A stretch of 64,000 nt of DNA from Aphodovivens sp036306585 (GCA_036306585.1 JAXJZF010000002.1:310001-374000), one strand, 5' to 3'. Counted from the stretch's first letter, positions 17,950 through 30,311 are shown. Notes: a model not told the origin generated them from the letters alone. Translations and numbers: made by a program.

Positions 17950-17954
17950 CGGTC

Positions 17955-17982
17955 GTGAAGCATAAATCTTTCAATGCTTCAC
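17955..17982 (+). terminator. Hairpin after the hydrolase gene, possible terminator
   Basis: A perfect 9-bp stem with a 10-nt loop begins 5 bp after the stop codon. It lacks a T-run, so termination would be weak or factor-assisted. A second, looser repeat (AACGCCACC and GGTGGCGTT, 17995-18040) follows in the convergent intergenic space. Confidence 0.4.
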
Positions 17983-18078
17983 CGAACTAGCGAGAACGCC
18001 ACCCACCCGCACAGGTCACCTGCCCGCAGTAGGTGGCGTTCCACGCCCTTCGAACCTAGTAAGACGCAGCACGTTAAG

Positions 18079-19320
18079 TCACTTCAGAAGTCGACGGCAA
18101 ACATCCAAAACGCAATTACCCACACTGTCCCAAGACAGGGTTTTCACAGACGAACAGGGTGCGCTAGCAGCAGATTCTCCGTAAAGGTATTCCGATGCGC
18201 TGAATGCCTGAACAATGGCTGAAGCTAACGATTCCTCGAAAGCAGGCAGATCCTGTTGGTAAGGGACATCCACGCCATGCATACGAGGAGGCGCGACAAA
18301 CAAGGCGGGAGCATCCGGTACGGCGCTAAGCAGCCATTCTTTAACGCCCGGCAAATCGGTGCAGACCAGCACGCAACCACAGGCAAGCGCTTCGGCTAAA
18401 ACCAAAGGCAGGCCCTCGTAGAACGAGGGAAGAACAAAGACATGTGCCTGCTGGTAAAGCCGTGCCAAACGATCTGGGGGAATTGTGCCCGTCATATCGA
18501 CATCGTAACGGCTCTCCGCTGCAGAACGCGCGATACAGGGGTGCTCCTCTGCCCCACCGCCCACAAGACGGACTTGAAGCTGACCCCTACACCAAGGAAG
18601 CAAGTCAAGCGCGCGAAGTAAGCTGGCAACGCCCTTTTGCTCGGCGATTTTCCCCACATATAGGAGTTCGCGCGTTGAGGGCTTGGGAGCCGACGGCCAC
18701 CGATACAGGGACGAATCGTACCCCGTTCCAATGACAGATATCGGAGGAAGCGAACGCGCATCCCCCAGGCCGATTACGTCCACGATATCTTCAACCTGCA
18801 CTGAAGTGAGTGCCATGATGCCATCGAGCGATCGCACGCCTTCGCGTATGAATTCTGCATCCAGGTCATGCTTCCTCATCTGCCGCAGGCAGGTTCCATG
18901 GCATATCCCCACCGTAAGGCACCTGCGCGGCAAATGCGCAATCACCGAAGTAACAAGATATAGATGATGGCATATGATAAGATCTGGCTTGAATTCATCT
19001 ATCGCCTTCATGGCTATGGATTCGAAGGATTTTTTGAACGCATTAAGCATAGAGGAATCGAAGTCGCAATAGCGCGTTGAGGGATACGGCATATCATCGC
19101 TCATCCCCGCAATCTTAAAAGGAAGGCCTGAAGTCTCGAAACGCACCGGATAGACGGAAACGCCTGAAGGAAGCGAGTCCTCGGGAGAATCAAGCGGAGC
19201 AGAGCCGCATACGACTGCTTGCTCATGACCCATGCCATCGAACACGCGGACCAATTGCGCTAAATAGACACCGCTGCCCGTGCTATCCGGCTTCTGGGCT
19301 GTTACCGAAAGAATGCGCAT
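18079..19320 (-). CDS. Glycosyltransferase family 4 protein
   Basis: A 413-residue GT-B fold glycosyltransferase. The N-terminal acceptor domain begins MRILSVTAQKPDSTGSGVYL with the glycine-rich turn of GT4 enzymes. The C-terminal donor domain has LLYVGKIAEQKGVASLLRA and FVLPSFYEGLPLVLAEALACG, the conserved E-x7-E nucleotide-sugar region. It acts on an unknown glycan or lipid acceptor. AAAGGGG lies upstream of the ATG. It starts 20 bp after the coaBC stop, so it may be a read-through partner, but no other glycan genes are near. Confidence 0.88.
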   Translation of the reverse strand: MRILSVTAQKPDSTGSGVYLAQLVRVFDGMGHEQAVVCGSAPLDSPEDSLPSGVSVYPVRFETSGLPFKIAGMSDDMPYPSTRYCDFDSSMLNAFKKSFESIAMKAIDEFKPDLIICHHLYLVTSVIAHLPRRCLTVGICHGTCLRQMRKHDLDAEFIREGVRSLDGIMALTSVQVEDIVDVIGLGDARSLPPISVIGTGYDSSLYRWPSAPKPSTRELLYVGKIAEQKGVASLLRALDLLPWCRGQLQVRLVGGGAEEHPCIARSAAESRYDVDMTGTIPPDRLARLYQQAHVFVLPSFYEGLPLVLAEALACGCVLVCTDLPGVKEWLLSAVPDAPALFVAPPRMHGVDVPYQQDLPAFEESLASAIVQAFSASEYLYGESAASAPCSSVKTLSWDSVGNCVLDVCRRLLK

Positions 19321-19340
19321 AGCATCGAAGCCCCTTTTCG

Positions 19341-20546
19341 TTAGAGATCCAGCACGTTGTCTAATATCACATCCGCTAAAGCGATCTTGGTCATGAGAGG
19401 AAGACGGTCGACCCCTCTATTCGAAACCAAAATCGCTTGGTTATCATCTCTCCCGAATGCCTTTTCTCCGCCCACAAGATTTCCAACTATCATGTCGGCA
19501 TGTTTGGATGAGAGTTTTTTCATAGCACGCTCTTGCACACATTCCGTTTCGGCGGCGAAGCCGACAACTACTTGGTCTTTGCGCTTACGGGCCGCCATCA
19601 GCGCCAAGATGTCCGGATTGGGAACAAGGCGAAGGTTCTCAAGCGCTTGGACGTCTTCCTTGTTAGCTTTCTTCAGCTTTCTTTCCGCAGTGATTTCGGG
19701 GCGATAATCGGCAACGGCTGCAGCGAAGACGGCTATATCTGACAGGGGGAAATGCTCCTCGCATGCATCAAGCATCTCCAAAGCGGTAGTCACATGCACA
19801 GTCTCAACAGACGCAGGATCGGCGAGACGGACGGGACCGCTTATCAATACAACGTCGGCACCGCGTTCAGCAGCCGCCTCGGCAATGGCAAAGCCCATCT
19901 TTCCAGAGGAGCGGTTGCCGACAAAACGCACAGGGTCGATCGGCTCGTATGTCGGCCCCGCCGTAACCAAAACCCGTTTTCCGGCGAGGTCGCGAGAAGA
20001 GACGCCGTCATTGTTTTCCAGCGCAGCAACGGCGGCGGACACGATGTCGTTAATCTCAGCGAGCCTTCCCCTGCCAACGTCGCCACAAGCGAGATAGCCC
20101 GAAGCCGCCTCAACGATACGCACCCCACGACGCGCAAGTCTCGAAAGGTTCTCCTGGGTGATGGCAGCTTCATACATATGAACATTCATTGCAGGAGCAA
20201 CAACAATTGGCGAAGTGCAAGCTAGAGCAGTTGTGGTCAGCAAATCGTCAGCAATGCCGTGGGCGATCTTGGCAACAACATTTGCTGTGCATGGAGCTAT
20301 GATGAAAGCATCGGCCTCATCGGCAAGCGAAATATGATGGATGGGATCAGACGGGTCATCGAACAGCCCCACCGCAACGGGTTCATGAGTGAGCGAGCGG
20401 AATGTCAGCGGATCGACGAAATGCGTTGCATGCTCGGTCATGACGACCTTCACGCGATATCCCGCCTTTTGGAAAACGCGAACAAGTTCAGCAGACTTAT
20501 ACGCCGCAATGCAGCCGGTGACGCCGATGAGGATTGTATTGGACAT
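19341..20546 (-). CDS. coaBC: Bifunctional phosphopantothenoylcysteine decarboxylase/ligase
   Basis: A 401-residue two-domain enzyme for steps 2 and 3 of coenzyme A synthesis from phosphopantothenate. The N-terminal flavin decarboxylase (CoaC) has GVTGCIAAYKSAELVR and the PAMNVHMYE motif; the C-terminal CTP-dependent ligase (CoaB) has VTAGPTYEPIDPVRFVGNRS. The ATG at 20546 is preceded by AAGGAGCGG; the longer frame to 20573 adds residues without homology. It follows hemH by 44 bp in the same direction. Confidence 0.95.
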   Translation of the reverse strand: MSNTILIGVTGCIAAYKSAELVRVFQKAGYRVKVVMTEHATHFVDPLTFRSLTHEPVAVGLFDDPSDPIHHISLADEADAFIIAPCTANVVAKIAHGIADDLLTTTALACTSPIVVAPAMNVHMYEAAITQENLSRLARRGVRIVEAASGYLACGDVGRGRLAEINDIVSAAVAALENNDGVSSRDLAGKRVLVTAGPTYEPIDPVRFVGNRSSGKMGFAIAEAAAERGADVVLISGPVRLADPASVETVHVTTALEMLDACEEHFPLSDIAVFAAAVADYRPEITAERKLKKANKEDVQALENLRLVPNPDILALMAARKRKDQVVVGFAAETECVQERAMKKLSSKHADMIVGNLVGGEKAFGRDDNQAILVSNRGVDRLPLMTKIALADVILDNVLDL

Positions 20547-20590
20547 GACAAGCCGCTCCTTCTCTACGAGCAACCAAGCGGACAGACCCG

Positions 20591-21595
20591 CTACAGATAA
20601 TCTTCCAGAACGTCGCAGAGCACGCGCACATGAGCCTTGGTCGCGCCCAGACAGGGGACGTAGACGAAGCTGTCCTCATGCACCGGATGCCCTGCATCAC
20701 GCAGAAGATCCAGGTAGGCGGGCTTTTGAACGCGCTCTATATCATACAGTGTTTCCAGGCAGTCGACGGCGAAGTTAGGGCACACCACGAACACGCGGCC
20801 CCCGCCGACCTCCGCCCAACGCGCCAGAACATCCTTGCTGAACGGCGCCAGCCAGTCGCGTCCCTTGTCGAAACGGCATTGATAGCCGATGGTCCAGCGC
20901 TCTCGAGCAAGTCCAAGCTCGTTGGCGATGCTTAGGCTGGTCGCCCCGGTTTGCAATTCGTAAGCATCGCCGTTCTCGATATCGGACAAGGGAATGGAAT
21001 GGTAGGAGAACAGCAGTCGATCGTCGCCGTCGGGGTCGAAACCGGCATGCTTTATGGATGCGGCAACGGCGCGGATATACGTCGGATGGATGTGATAATC
21101 GGGGATGAATGCTGTCTTCTCGCGCAGGGAACGGCGTCTCAGCGAGCCTTTCACGTCGTCTTCCACGACGCCGGTCGTCGAAAATGCACCTTGCGGGTAC
21201 AACGGAAGAACGGTGAACATTGAACATCCCATCTTCCGAAGCTCGCGAATGACCTGAGACGTCCTAGGCTCGCCGAAGCTCATAGCCTGGCGGACGACCA
21301 CATTATGGCCTCGATACAGAAGCTCCTCGGCCACCGCGCGCTCGAGCGCCTGGTGCGCCAAAGCAAGCGGAGACCCCTGGTCGGTCCAGATCTGGCGGTA
21401 CTTCTCAGCTGAAGCCACACCGCGCTTAGGCAGGATAGCCAAATGCAAGATGAACCACCAAACGATGCGGCTCATGGGCGCGATGCGCGGATTAAACAGA
21501 AACGTCGAAAGGTACGACCGCACCGCTTTCGGCGTGGGCTCCGCGGGCGTACCTGTATTCACCAGTAGAATCGCATGTTTACCCGACGACTTCAT
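20591..21595 (-). CDS. hemH: Ferrochelatase
   Basis: A 334-residue ferrochelatase that inserts iron into porphyrin. It has LLVNTGTPAEPTPKAVR at the N-terminus, SYHSIP with the catalytic histidine and NFAVDCLETLYDI with the active-site glutamate. The N-terminal pattern and the region IWTDQGSPL look more like the Gram-negative protoporphyrin type than the short actinobacterial coproporphyrin type; this is my reading and needs a phylogeny. The ATG at 21595 has AAAGGAGA upstream. No other heme genes are nearby. Confidence 0.9.
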   Translation of the reverse strand: MKSSGKHAILLVNTGTPAEPTPKAVRSYLSTFLFNPRIAPMSRIVWWFILHLAILPKRGVASAEKYRQIWTDQGSPLALAHQALERAVAEELLYRGHNVVVRQAMSFGEPRTSQVIRELRKMGCSMFTVLPLYPQGAFSTTGVVEDDVKGSLRRRSLREKTAFIPDYHIHPTYIRAVAASIKHAGFDPDGDDRLLFSYHSIPLSDIENGDAYELQTGATSLSIANELGLARERWTIGYQCRFDKGRDWLAPFSKDVLARWAEVGGGRVFVVCPNFAVDCLETLYDIERVQKPAYLDLLRDAGHPVHEDSFVYVPCLGATKAHVRVLCDVLEDYL

Positions 21596-21732
21596 ATGCA
21601 CCGTCTCCTTTCTTCCCAACGCGAGGATTCCCTTCCAAATAGAAGTCTATCCCCTCTCTGCGAAAGAGCCCCGCATGTTTGAGACAGTTGCATATTTGAT
21701 GATGACGAACGTAGGCCAGCGCGTACGGGGCG

Positions 21733-22779
21733 TTAGCGGAACATGCGCTCACACCGAGGGCGCGGCGCATCATGCAACAGCTCGAACACCTCGTCACCAG
21801 CCGCTGTACGGCCCTCAGAGCGGTCGGCGATCGACGCAAGCGCCTCGTGCAAGTCGTCAGGCAGCGCATCGCGAAACGAAAGCTCCTCGCCCGTGATGGG
21901 ATGGGCGAAATCCAAACGGAACGAATGCAGGAACTGACGATCCAGCCCCAAGCTCGCTTGCGGGCGGGACGGCGCTCCCGCCGTGTACATGGGGTCGCCC
22001 ACGAGGGGGTGACGCGTAAACTCCATATGCACGCGAATCTGATGGGTGCGGCCGGTAAAAAGCTTGCAATCCACCAAGGTATACCCTTCGTCTTTCGGGC
22101 CGGGTTCGAAACGTTCGAGGACACGGAACGTCGTCACCGCCTCACGCGCCGATACCGCCTCGCGCACCGACATGCGGGTGCGCTCGTTGAGGGAACGCGC
22201 GATGGGCGCATCGATCATGCCGGTATCATGCGAGATGACACCGTGGCACAAAGCCAGATAGCGGCGGTCGACCACTTTGTCGCGAATCGCATCCATGAGC
22301 GCCTGACCCGCCTCATTGGTCTTAGCAGCCAGCATGAGTCCGGTCGTGTCCCGATCAAGGCGATGCACGATGCCCAAGCGGTCGTCATCCCCCTGCACGT
22401 TGCAAAGGTTCGCCGCGCCGCAATGGAAGATAAGGGCGTTTACCAACGTGCCATCGTGATGGTCGATGGATGGGTGGCTAACCAAACCAGCCTGCTTCGA
22501 AAGAACTATGAGATCCTGGTCCTCGTAGCGGATATCGAGATCGATGGGTTCGCCGGACACGACGGTGGGAGCTTCATCGGGAAGCTCGTAGACGACGGCG
22601 TCGCCGACATGCACGGTATGCTTTTTTGAAGCCGCTGCACCATTCACCAGTACAAGCCCCTCCTCGGCCGCTTTGGCGGCAGCAGAGCGACTGGGATAGC
22701 AGCCGTTGGAAGCGAGCATGTAATCAAGGCGCGCACCGTCATCGGTAATGCCCACAACATGGCAAAGCGACCGCGCCAT
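21733..22779 (-). CDS. RluA/RluD-family pseudouridine synthase
   Basis: A 348-residue RNA-modifying enzyme. An S4 RNA-binding domain occupies about residues 15-80 (RLDYMLASNGCYPSRSAAAK). The catalytic domain holds GIVHRLDRDTTGLML with the essential Asp of HRLDRDT, then FTGRTHQIRVHM. It would convert uridine to pseudouridine in 23S rRNA; RluD itself acts at helix 69, but the site cannot be assigned. It overlaps lspA by 1 bp, an arrangement common in many Gram-positive bacteria. Confidence 0.92.
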   Translation of the reverse strand: MARSLCHVVGITDDGARLDYMLASNGCYPSRSAAAKAAEEGLVLVNGAAASKKHTVHVGDAVVYELPDEAPTVVSGEPIDLDIRYEDQDLIVLSKQAGLVSHPSIDHHDGTLVNALIFHCGAANLCNVQGDDDRLGIVHRLDRDTTGLMLAAKTNEAGQALMDAIRDKVVDRRYLALCHGVISHDTGMIDAPIARSLNERTRMSVREAVSAREAVTTFRVLERFEPGPKDEGYTLVDCKLFTGRTHQIRVHMEFTRHPLVGDPMYTAGAPSRPQASLGLDRQFLHSFRLDFAHPITGEELSFRDALPDDLHEALASIADRSEGRTAAGDEVFELLHDAPRPRCERMFR

Positions 22780-23408
22780 CAGTCACCCTCGCCATCCCGC
22801 GCGGCAGATGCCTCAGCCGCTCTTTCACCCTCGTTCGTATCGGGAGCATCGCAATTCGACGTCTGCTGATCAGGCCGATCACGCCAGAAAAGCGCAATGG
22901 CCACCGCAAGCAAGACAAACCCGCACGTGACGCCGATGTCGGCAACATTGAACACCGGGAAACGAATGAACGTCAGATTGATGAAATCGACAACGTAGCC
23001 TTGCAGGAAGCGATCGATGGCGTTGCCGATGCCACCCGCCACGATCAACCCGGCTCCCAGCGACAGCAGCCAGGTGGAGCGACGCGCGAACACAATGGCA
23101 GCCGCAGCGATAATGAGGCTCACGACCAAGGAGAATACGCCCAAGGTGACCGTCGAACCGCTGAACAGGCCCCACGCAGCACCCGTGTTATGAACGAGGA
23201 AGAATTCAAAAAGGCCGGCATACGGCCCTCCAATTAAATCCCCCAGGGGAAACTGATCGAAATACGTCTTGGTCGCCCGGTCGATGATGATCCACACGAC
23301 GACAACAGCCGCCATGAGAATCGCCGCATGGCGAGGGGTCCAGTCCGAAGAGCGGACCGGACCCCCTTTATGATCAAAAGTATGTTTTGCCTGCCCTTCT
23401 TCTACCAC
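22779..23408 (-). CDS. lspA: Lipoprotein signal peptidase (signal peptidase II)
   Basis: A 209-residue aspartic membrane peptidase that cleaves lipoprotein signal peptides after lipidation. The two catalytic aspartates are in GGIGNAIDR and FNVADIGVT. Four hydrophobic helices are visible. It is longer than the usual 150-170 residues, with a hydrophilic tail of about 40 residues and a short N-terminal extension. The start is GTG at 23408 with AGGAGC upstream, inside the end of ileS. It is part of the ileS-lspA-rluD operon. Confidence 0.93.
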   Translation of the reverse strand: MVEEGQAKHTFDHKGGPVRSSDWTPRHAAILMAAVVVVWIIIDRATKTYFDQFPLGDLIGGPYAGLFEFFLVHNTGAAWGLFSGSTVTLGVFSLVVSLIIAAAAIVFARRSTWLLSLGAGLIVAGGIGNAIDRFLQGYVVDFINLTFIRFPVFNVADIGVTCGFVLLAVAIALFWRDRPDQQTSNCDAPDTNEGERAAEASAARDGEGD

Positions 23409-23411
23409 CGC

Positions 23412-26291
<2,880 letters not shown>

Positions 26292-26499
26292 GTGTAGCCC
26301 TCACTGATCTTCCCGTCGCCGGTCTCGCGCATGAGGCGAAGGCCCGGCAAGTTTTGATTCAAACCTGAACAGTATAATGCCGGAAACGCGAATTTCTCCA
26401 CCGTCCCCATGAGTTTTCAATAATGCGACACTAATGGGCCCGACTCGGCACGAGGCGGGTATACTGCATAGGTAGGGAAAAGCCCGGAAAGGAGCGCGC

Positions 26500-27378
26500 A
26501 TGGATTTCGAAATCGTCACCGACTCGTGCTGCAACCTTTTGGAGGACATGATCGACGAGTTCGGCATCCACGTCCTTCCACTCACGTTCATGGTGGATGG
26601 AGAAAGCACGGTCTACCAAAGCTACCTGAAGGGCGAGCGCACCGACCTCAAGCGGTTCTACACGATGATGCGCGAAGGGAAGGTGTTCAAGACCTCGCTT
26701 CCCAACCTCGCCGAGGCCGAGCAGCTATTTAGATCGCTGCTGGATGTCGACCGCGATGTGTTGTACCTCGCATTTTCCAGCGGGCTTTCGGGAACCTATC
26801 AAGCGCTATCCCTGCTGATCGATCAGCTGCAGAAAGAATACCCCGACCGTAAGATCTGCGCAGTGGACACGCTCGCCGCTTCGGGCGGCCAGGGTCTGCT
26901 GGTATGGTACGCGGTGCAGCACGCGAGAGCAGGGGAATCCATCGAGCAGGTGCGCGACTGGGTGGAGGCAAACAAGCTCCATCTGGCTCATTGGTTCACC
27001 GTCGACGACCTGATGTTTCTCTTCCGCGGCGGCCGCGTGTCGAAAACCGCAGCATGGGCGGGCACGCTCCTAAATATCAAGCCGGTCCTTCACGTGGACG
27101 ACGAAGGCCGACTCATCCCCATGGAGAAGGTGCGCGGACGCAAGAAGTCGCTCAATGCGCTAGTCGAACACATGGAAAAATCCGCCATCCGGCCCATCGC
27201 CGACCAGATGGTGTTCATCACCCATGGCGATTGCCTGGAAGACGCCGAGTACGTTGCGAAAAAGGTTAAGGAACGTTTCGGCGTTTCCGACGTGGTCATC
27301 AATTACGTCGACCCCGTAATCGGCGCCCACTCCGGCCCCGGAACCATGGCGCTGTTCTACCTCGCCGACAATCGGTAG
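26500..27378 (+). CDS. DegV family fatty-acid-binding protein
   Basis: A 292-residue DegV/FakB-like protein. It begins MDFEIVTDSCCNL, the conserved TDS motif, followed by PLTFMVDG and later LAFSSGLSGTYQ and HSGPGTMALFY. FakB-type proteins present fatty acids to a FakA kinase for phospholipid synthesis, but many DegV proteins have no assigned partner, and no fakA gene is next to this one. AAAGGAG precedes the ATG. A TATACT hexamer at 26460-26465 is a possible -10 without a clear -35. Confidence 0.88.
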   Translation: MDFEIVTDSCCNLLEDMIDEFGIHVLPLTFMVDGESTVYQSYLKGERTDLKRFYTMMREGKVFKTSLPNLAEAEQLFRSLLDVDRDVLYLAFSSGLSGTYQALSLLIDQLQKEYPDRKICAVDTLAASGGQGLLVWYAVQHARAGESIEQVRDWVEANKLHLAHWFTVDDLMFLFRGGRVSKTAAWAGTLLNIKPVLHVDDEGRLIPMEKVRGRKKSLNALVEHMEKSAIRPIADQMVFITHGDCLEDAEYVAKKVKERFGVSDVVINYVDPVIGAHSGPGTMALFYLADNR

Positions 27379-27470
27379 ACCCTTCCACCTGGGGTTTTAC
27401 ATCGCAATTCACCCAAATGCAGCGCCCTGCTAAACTGCCGCAGCATCTTGATGCATGCTGGGCTCATTTA

Positions 27471-27497
27471 GAAATGTTTCGAAGCACGAAACATTTC
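27471..27497. promoter_or_regulatory. 11-bp perfect inverted repeat upstream of glutamate synthase operon
   Basis: GAAATGTTTCG at 27471-27481 and CGAAACATTTC at 27487-27497 are separated by AAGCA. A further CGAAACAT half-site occurs at 27531-27538. The position, 100-130 bp before the first gene of the operon, suits an operator for a dimeric regulator, perhaps one controlling nitrogen assimilation. The regulator is unknown. Confidence 0.6.
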
Positions 27498-27597
27498 CGA
27501 AGCAGTTTTGTAACATTAGCGACGCTTTGCCGAAACATAGCTCCCCTATGCTCGTAATCATCGCAACCGTACCTGCGAGCAAATCAGAGGAGAGACT

Positions 27598-28797
27598 ATG
27601 GCATACAACCACGCGCCGCGCGAAGGCGAGGTGCGCATTCCGTCGGGATGCGCCATCGCCGGCATCATGGATCGTAGCGGCCAGCGCCATGATGGAAGCG
27701 ATATCCTCGCCTCCATCGCGCTGATGCACGACCGGTCCAACGGCCTCGGCGGAGGCTTCGCGGCCTACGGGATCTACCCCGACTACGCCGAGCTGTACGC
27801 GTTCCACATCATGTACGAGAGCGTTGAGGCGCGCCACGAAACCGAGGCGTACCTGGACACCTACTTCATGAGCGAGAAGCAGGAGCGCATCCCCACCGAA
27901 AGCGTCCCCAGCATCAAGGACGCCCCCGACATCTGGCGCTACTTCCTAGCGCCCCACCCCATCAAGCTGCAGATGAGCGGCCTGGACGAGGCCGAGTACA
28001 CCATGCAGCATGTCTTCCACATCAACGGGAAGATCAACGGCGCCTTCGTGGCTTCCTCGGGGAAGAACATGGGCGCCTTCAAGGGCGTGGGCTACCCTGA
28101 GGACATCGGCGAGTTCTACCGCATCCGCGATTACAAGGCGTGGGCTTGGACGGCGCACGGGCGTTTTCCCACCAATACGCCCGGCTGGTGGGGCGGCGCG
28201 CACCCCTTCACGCTGCTAAACTGGTCCGTCGTGCATAACGGCGAGATCTCCAGCTACGACGCCAACCGCCGCTACGTCGAGCAGTACGGCTACGACTGCG
28301 AGCTGCAGACTGACACCGAGGTGATCACCTACTTATTCGACCTGCTGGCACGCCGCCACGGCTTCTCGCAGGAAACCGCCGCCCACATCATGACGGCCCC
28401 CACTTGGGACGAGATCGACCGCATGGAGCCCAAGCGCCGCGCGTTCGAAACCGCTCTGCGCGTCACCTACCCCAGCGCCCTGGTAAACGGTCCGTTCTCC
28501 ATCATCATCGGATCGAACGAGGGCCTGCTGGCGCTCAACGACCGCTTGAAACTGCGCGCGCTCATGGTCGCCGAGAAAGGTTCGATGGTGTACCTGGCTA
28601 GCGAGCAGGCGGCCATCGAAGTAGTGTGCCCCGAGCCCGAGAACGTGCGCTCCATCGGCGGCGGCGAGCCCTTCGTCGTGCTGTTGGACAGCGTGGCCGA
28701 GCAGAAGCGCAAAGCCAACCCTGAAAACGAACCCGAAACGCGCCGCCCGCATGCGCTGGAGACCGGCGTGCAGCCCAACACCCGAAAGGAGGCGTAA
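27598..28797 (+). CDS. Glutamate synthase glutamine amidotransferase subunit (split type)
   Basis: A 399-residue class II glutamine amidotransferase, equivalent to the N-terminal domain of large GltB made as a separate protein. The presumed nucleophile is Cys18 in IPSGCAIAGIMDRSG, which implies removal of about 17 residues. AWTAHGRFPTNTPGW and VVHNGEISSYDANRRY match the glutamine pocket. It releases ammonia from glutamine for the FMN subunit. GAGGAG precedes the ATG, and the next gene begins 3 bp after the stop. This is the first gene of a five-gene operon, as in archaeal and some clostridial systems. Confidence 0.9.
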   Translation: MAYNHAPREGEVRIPSGCAIAGIMDRSGQRHDGSDILASIALMHDRSNGLGGGFAAYGIYPDYAELYAFHIMYESVEARHETEAYLDTYFMSEKQERIPTESVPSIKDAPDIWRYFLAPHPIKLQMSGLDEAEYTMQHVFHINGKINGAFVASSGKNMGAFKGVGYPEDIGEFYRIRDYKAWAWTAHGRFPTNTPGWWGGAHPFTLLNWSVVHNGEISSYDANRRYVEQYGYDCELQTDTEVITYLFDLLARRHGFSQETAAHIMTAPTWDEIDRMEPKRRAFETALRVTYPSALVNGPFSIIIGSNEGLLALNDRLKLRALMVAEKGSMVYLASEQAAIEVVCPEPENVRSIGGGEPFVVLLDSVAEQKRKANPENEPETRRPHALETGVQPNTRKEA

Positions 28798-28800
28798 GCC

Positions 28801-30306
28801 ATGCTGGATTACCTGCTTCCCCGCTACAAGGTGCTGCGCGACCCCGACCTGTGCGTCAAATGCGGTGTCTGCGAGCGCTCTTGCTCAAACGAAGTGCACC
28901 ATGTCGATGAAGAGCTGGGCCGCGTGACGGCTGATAACCGCCGCTGCGTGAACTGCCAGCGTTGCGTCACCATGTGCCCCACTGGCGCGCTTGCCATAAC
29001 CAACTGGCCGCAAGTGGGCAACGGATCGTCCAACTGGACGCTCGAGAACCTGCAAGACATCGCCAAACAAGCCCAGACCGGCGGCGTGCTGCTTGCCTCC
29101 ATGGGCAACCCCAAACCCTACCCCATCTACTGGGACCATCTGCTGCTCAACGCCAGCCAGGTAACCAACCCCTCCATCGACCCGCTGCGCGAACCCATGG
29201 AAACCCGTGTGTTCCTGGGTTCCCGCGAAGAAACGCTGAAGGTAAACGAGCGCGACCACGAGGTGGTTTCGGCCATCCCGCCGCAGCTGAAGCTGGACGT
29301 GCCCCTGATGTTCTCCGCCATGAGCTTCGGCTCCATCTCGTTGAACGCACAGACCGCTCTGGCGATGGCGGCAAAGGAGCTGGGCACCTACTTCAACACC
29401 GGCGAGGGCGGCTTCCACCGCAGCCTGAAACCCTACGCGGACAACGCCATCGTGCAGGTGGCCTCCGGCCGCTTCGGCGTGGACCCGGAGTACCTCAACA
29501 CCGGCGCCGCCATCGAGATCAAGATCGGCCAGGGCGCCAAGCCCGGCATCGGCGGGCACCTTCCTGGCGAGAAGATCAACGAGGAAGTGTCGCGCACCCG
29601 CATGATCCCGCAAGGCACCGACGCCATCAGCCCCGCGCCACATCACGACATCTACTCTATCGAAGATCTACGCCAGCTTATCTTCTCGTTGAAGGAGGCC
29701 ACGCGCTACACCAAACCCGTGTCCGTGAAGATCGCCGCCGTGCATAACGTCGCGGCCATCGCCAGCGGTGTGGCGCGCGCAGGCGCCGACATCATCGTCG
29801 TCGACGGCTTCCGCGGCGGCACCGGCGCTGCCCCCAAGCGCACCCGCGACTGCGTGGGCATCCCCATTGAACTGGCCCTTGCCGCCGTCGATTCCCGTCT
29901 GCGCGAAGAGGGCATCCGCTCCACCGTCAGCCTTGTGGTAGGCGGGTCCATCCGCAGCTCCGCCGACATCGTGCGCGCCGTGGCGCTGGGCGCCGACGCT
30001 GTCTACATCGCTTCCGCCGCGCTAATCGCCTTGGGCTGCCACCAGTGCCAGGACTGCTCGAGCGGCAAGTGCAATTGGGGCATCGCCACCCAACGCGAGA
30101 ACCTGGTGAAGCGACTCAACCCTGAGATCGCCGCCGAACGCGTGGTGAACATGGTGCACGCCTGGAACCACGAGATCCAAGAGCTTATGGGCGGCATGGG
30201 TATCAACGCCATCGAGAGCCTGCGAGGCAACCGCCTTATGCTGCGCGGCGTTGGATTGAACGATCGCGAATTGTCCATCCTCGGCGTTAAGCATGCAGGA
30301 GAGTGA
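28801..30306 (+). CDS. Glutamate synthase FMN-binding catalytic subunit with N-terminal ferredoxin domain
   Basis: A 501-residue protein. Residues 18-62 form a two-cluster ferredoxin domain (CVKCGVCERSC and CVNCQRCVTMC). The rest is the FMN-dependent TIM-barrel synthase domain of GltB, with MSFGSISLNAQTALA and GEGGFHRS, then VDGFRGGTGAAPKRT, and a cysteine cluster CHQCQDCSSGKCNWG. It makes glutamate from 2-oxoglutarate and ammonia using electrons from ferredoxin or the partner oxidoreductase. AAAGGAGG precedes the ATG. The stop overlaps the start region of the next gene. Confidence 0.92.
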   Translation: MLDYLLPRYKVLRDPDLCVKCGVCERSCSNEVHHVDEELGRVTADNRRCVNCQRCVTMCPTGALAITNWPQVGNGSSNWTLENLQDIAKQAQTGGVLLASMGNPKPYPIYWDHLLLNASQVTNPSIDPLREPMETRVFLGSREETLKVNERDHEVVSAIPPQLKLDVPLMFSAMSFGSISLNAQTALAMAAKELGTYFNTGEGGFHRSLKPYADNAIVQVASGRFGVDPEYLNTGAAIEIKIGQGAKPGIGGHLPGEKINEEVSRTRMIPQGTDAISPAPHHDIYSIEDLRQLIFSLKEATRYTKPVSVKIAAVHNVAAIASGVARAGADIIVVDGFRGGTGAAPKRTRDCVGIPIELALAAVDSRLREEGIRSTVSLVVGGSIRSSADIVRAVALGADAVYIASAALIALGCHQCQDCSSGKCNWGIATQRENLVKRLNPEIAAERVVNMVHAWNHEIQELMGGMGINAIESLRGNRLMLRGVGLNDRELSILGVKHAGE

Positions 30307-30311
30307 TGAAT

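Noticed and set aside
17995..18040. AACGCCACC/GGTGGCGTT repeat as a terminator
   Set aside because: The 28-nt spacing and missing T-run make it a weak candidate; noted only beside the nearer hairpin.
26292..26499. Possible T-box leader for ileS
   Set aside because: No conserved T-box sequence or antiterminator is visible in the short leader.
27526..27552. TTTGCC and TATGCT as the promoter of the glutamate synthase operon
   Set aside because: The 15-bp spacing and poor hexamers make it unconvincing.
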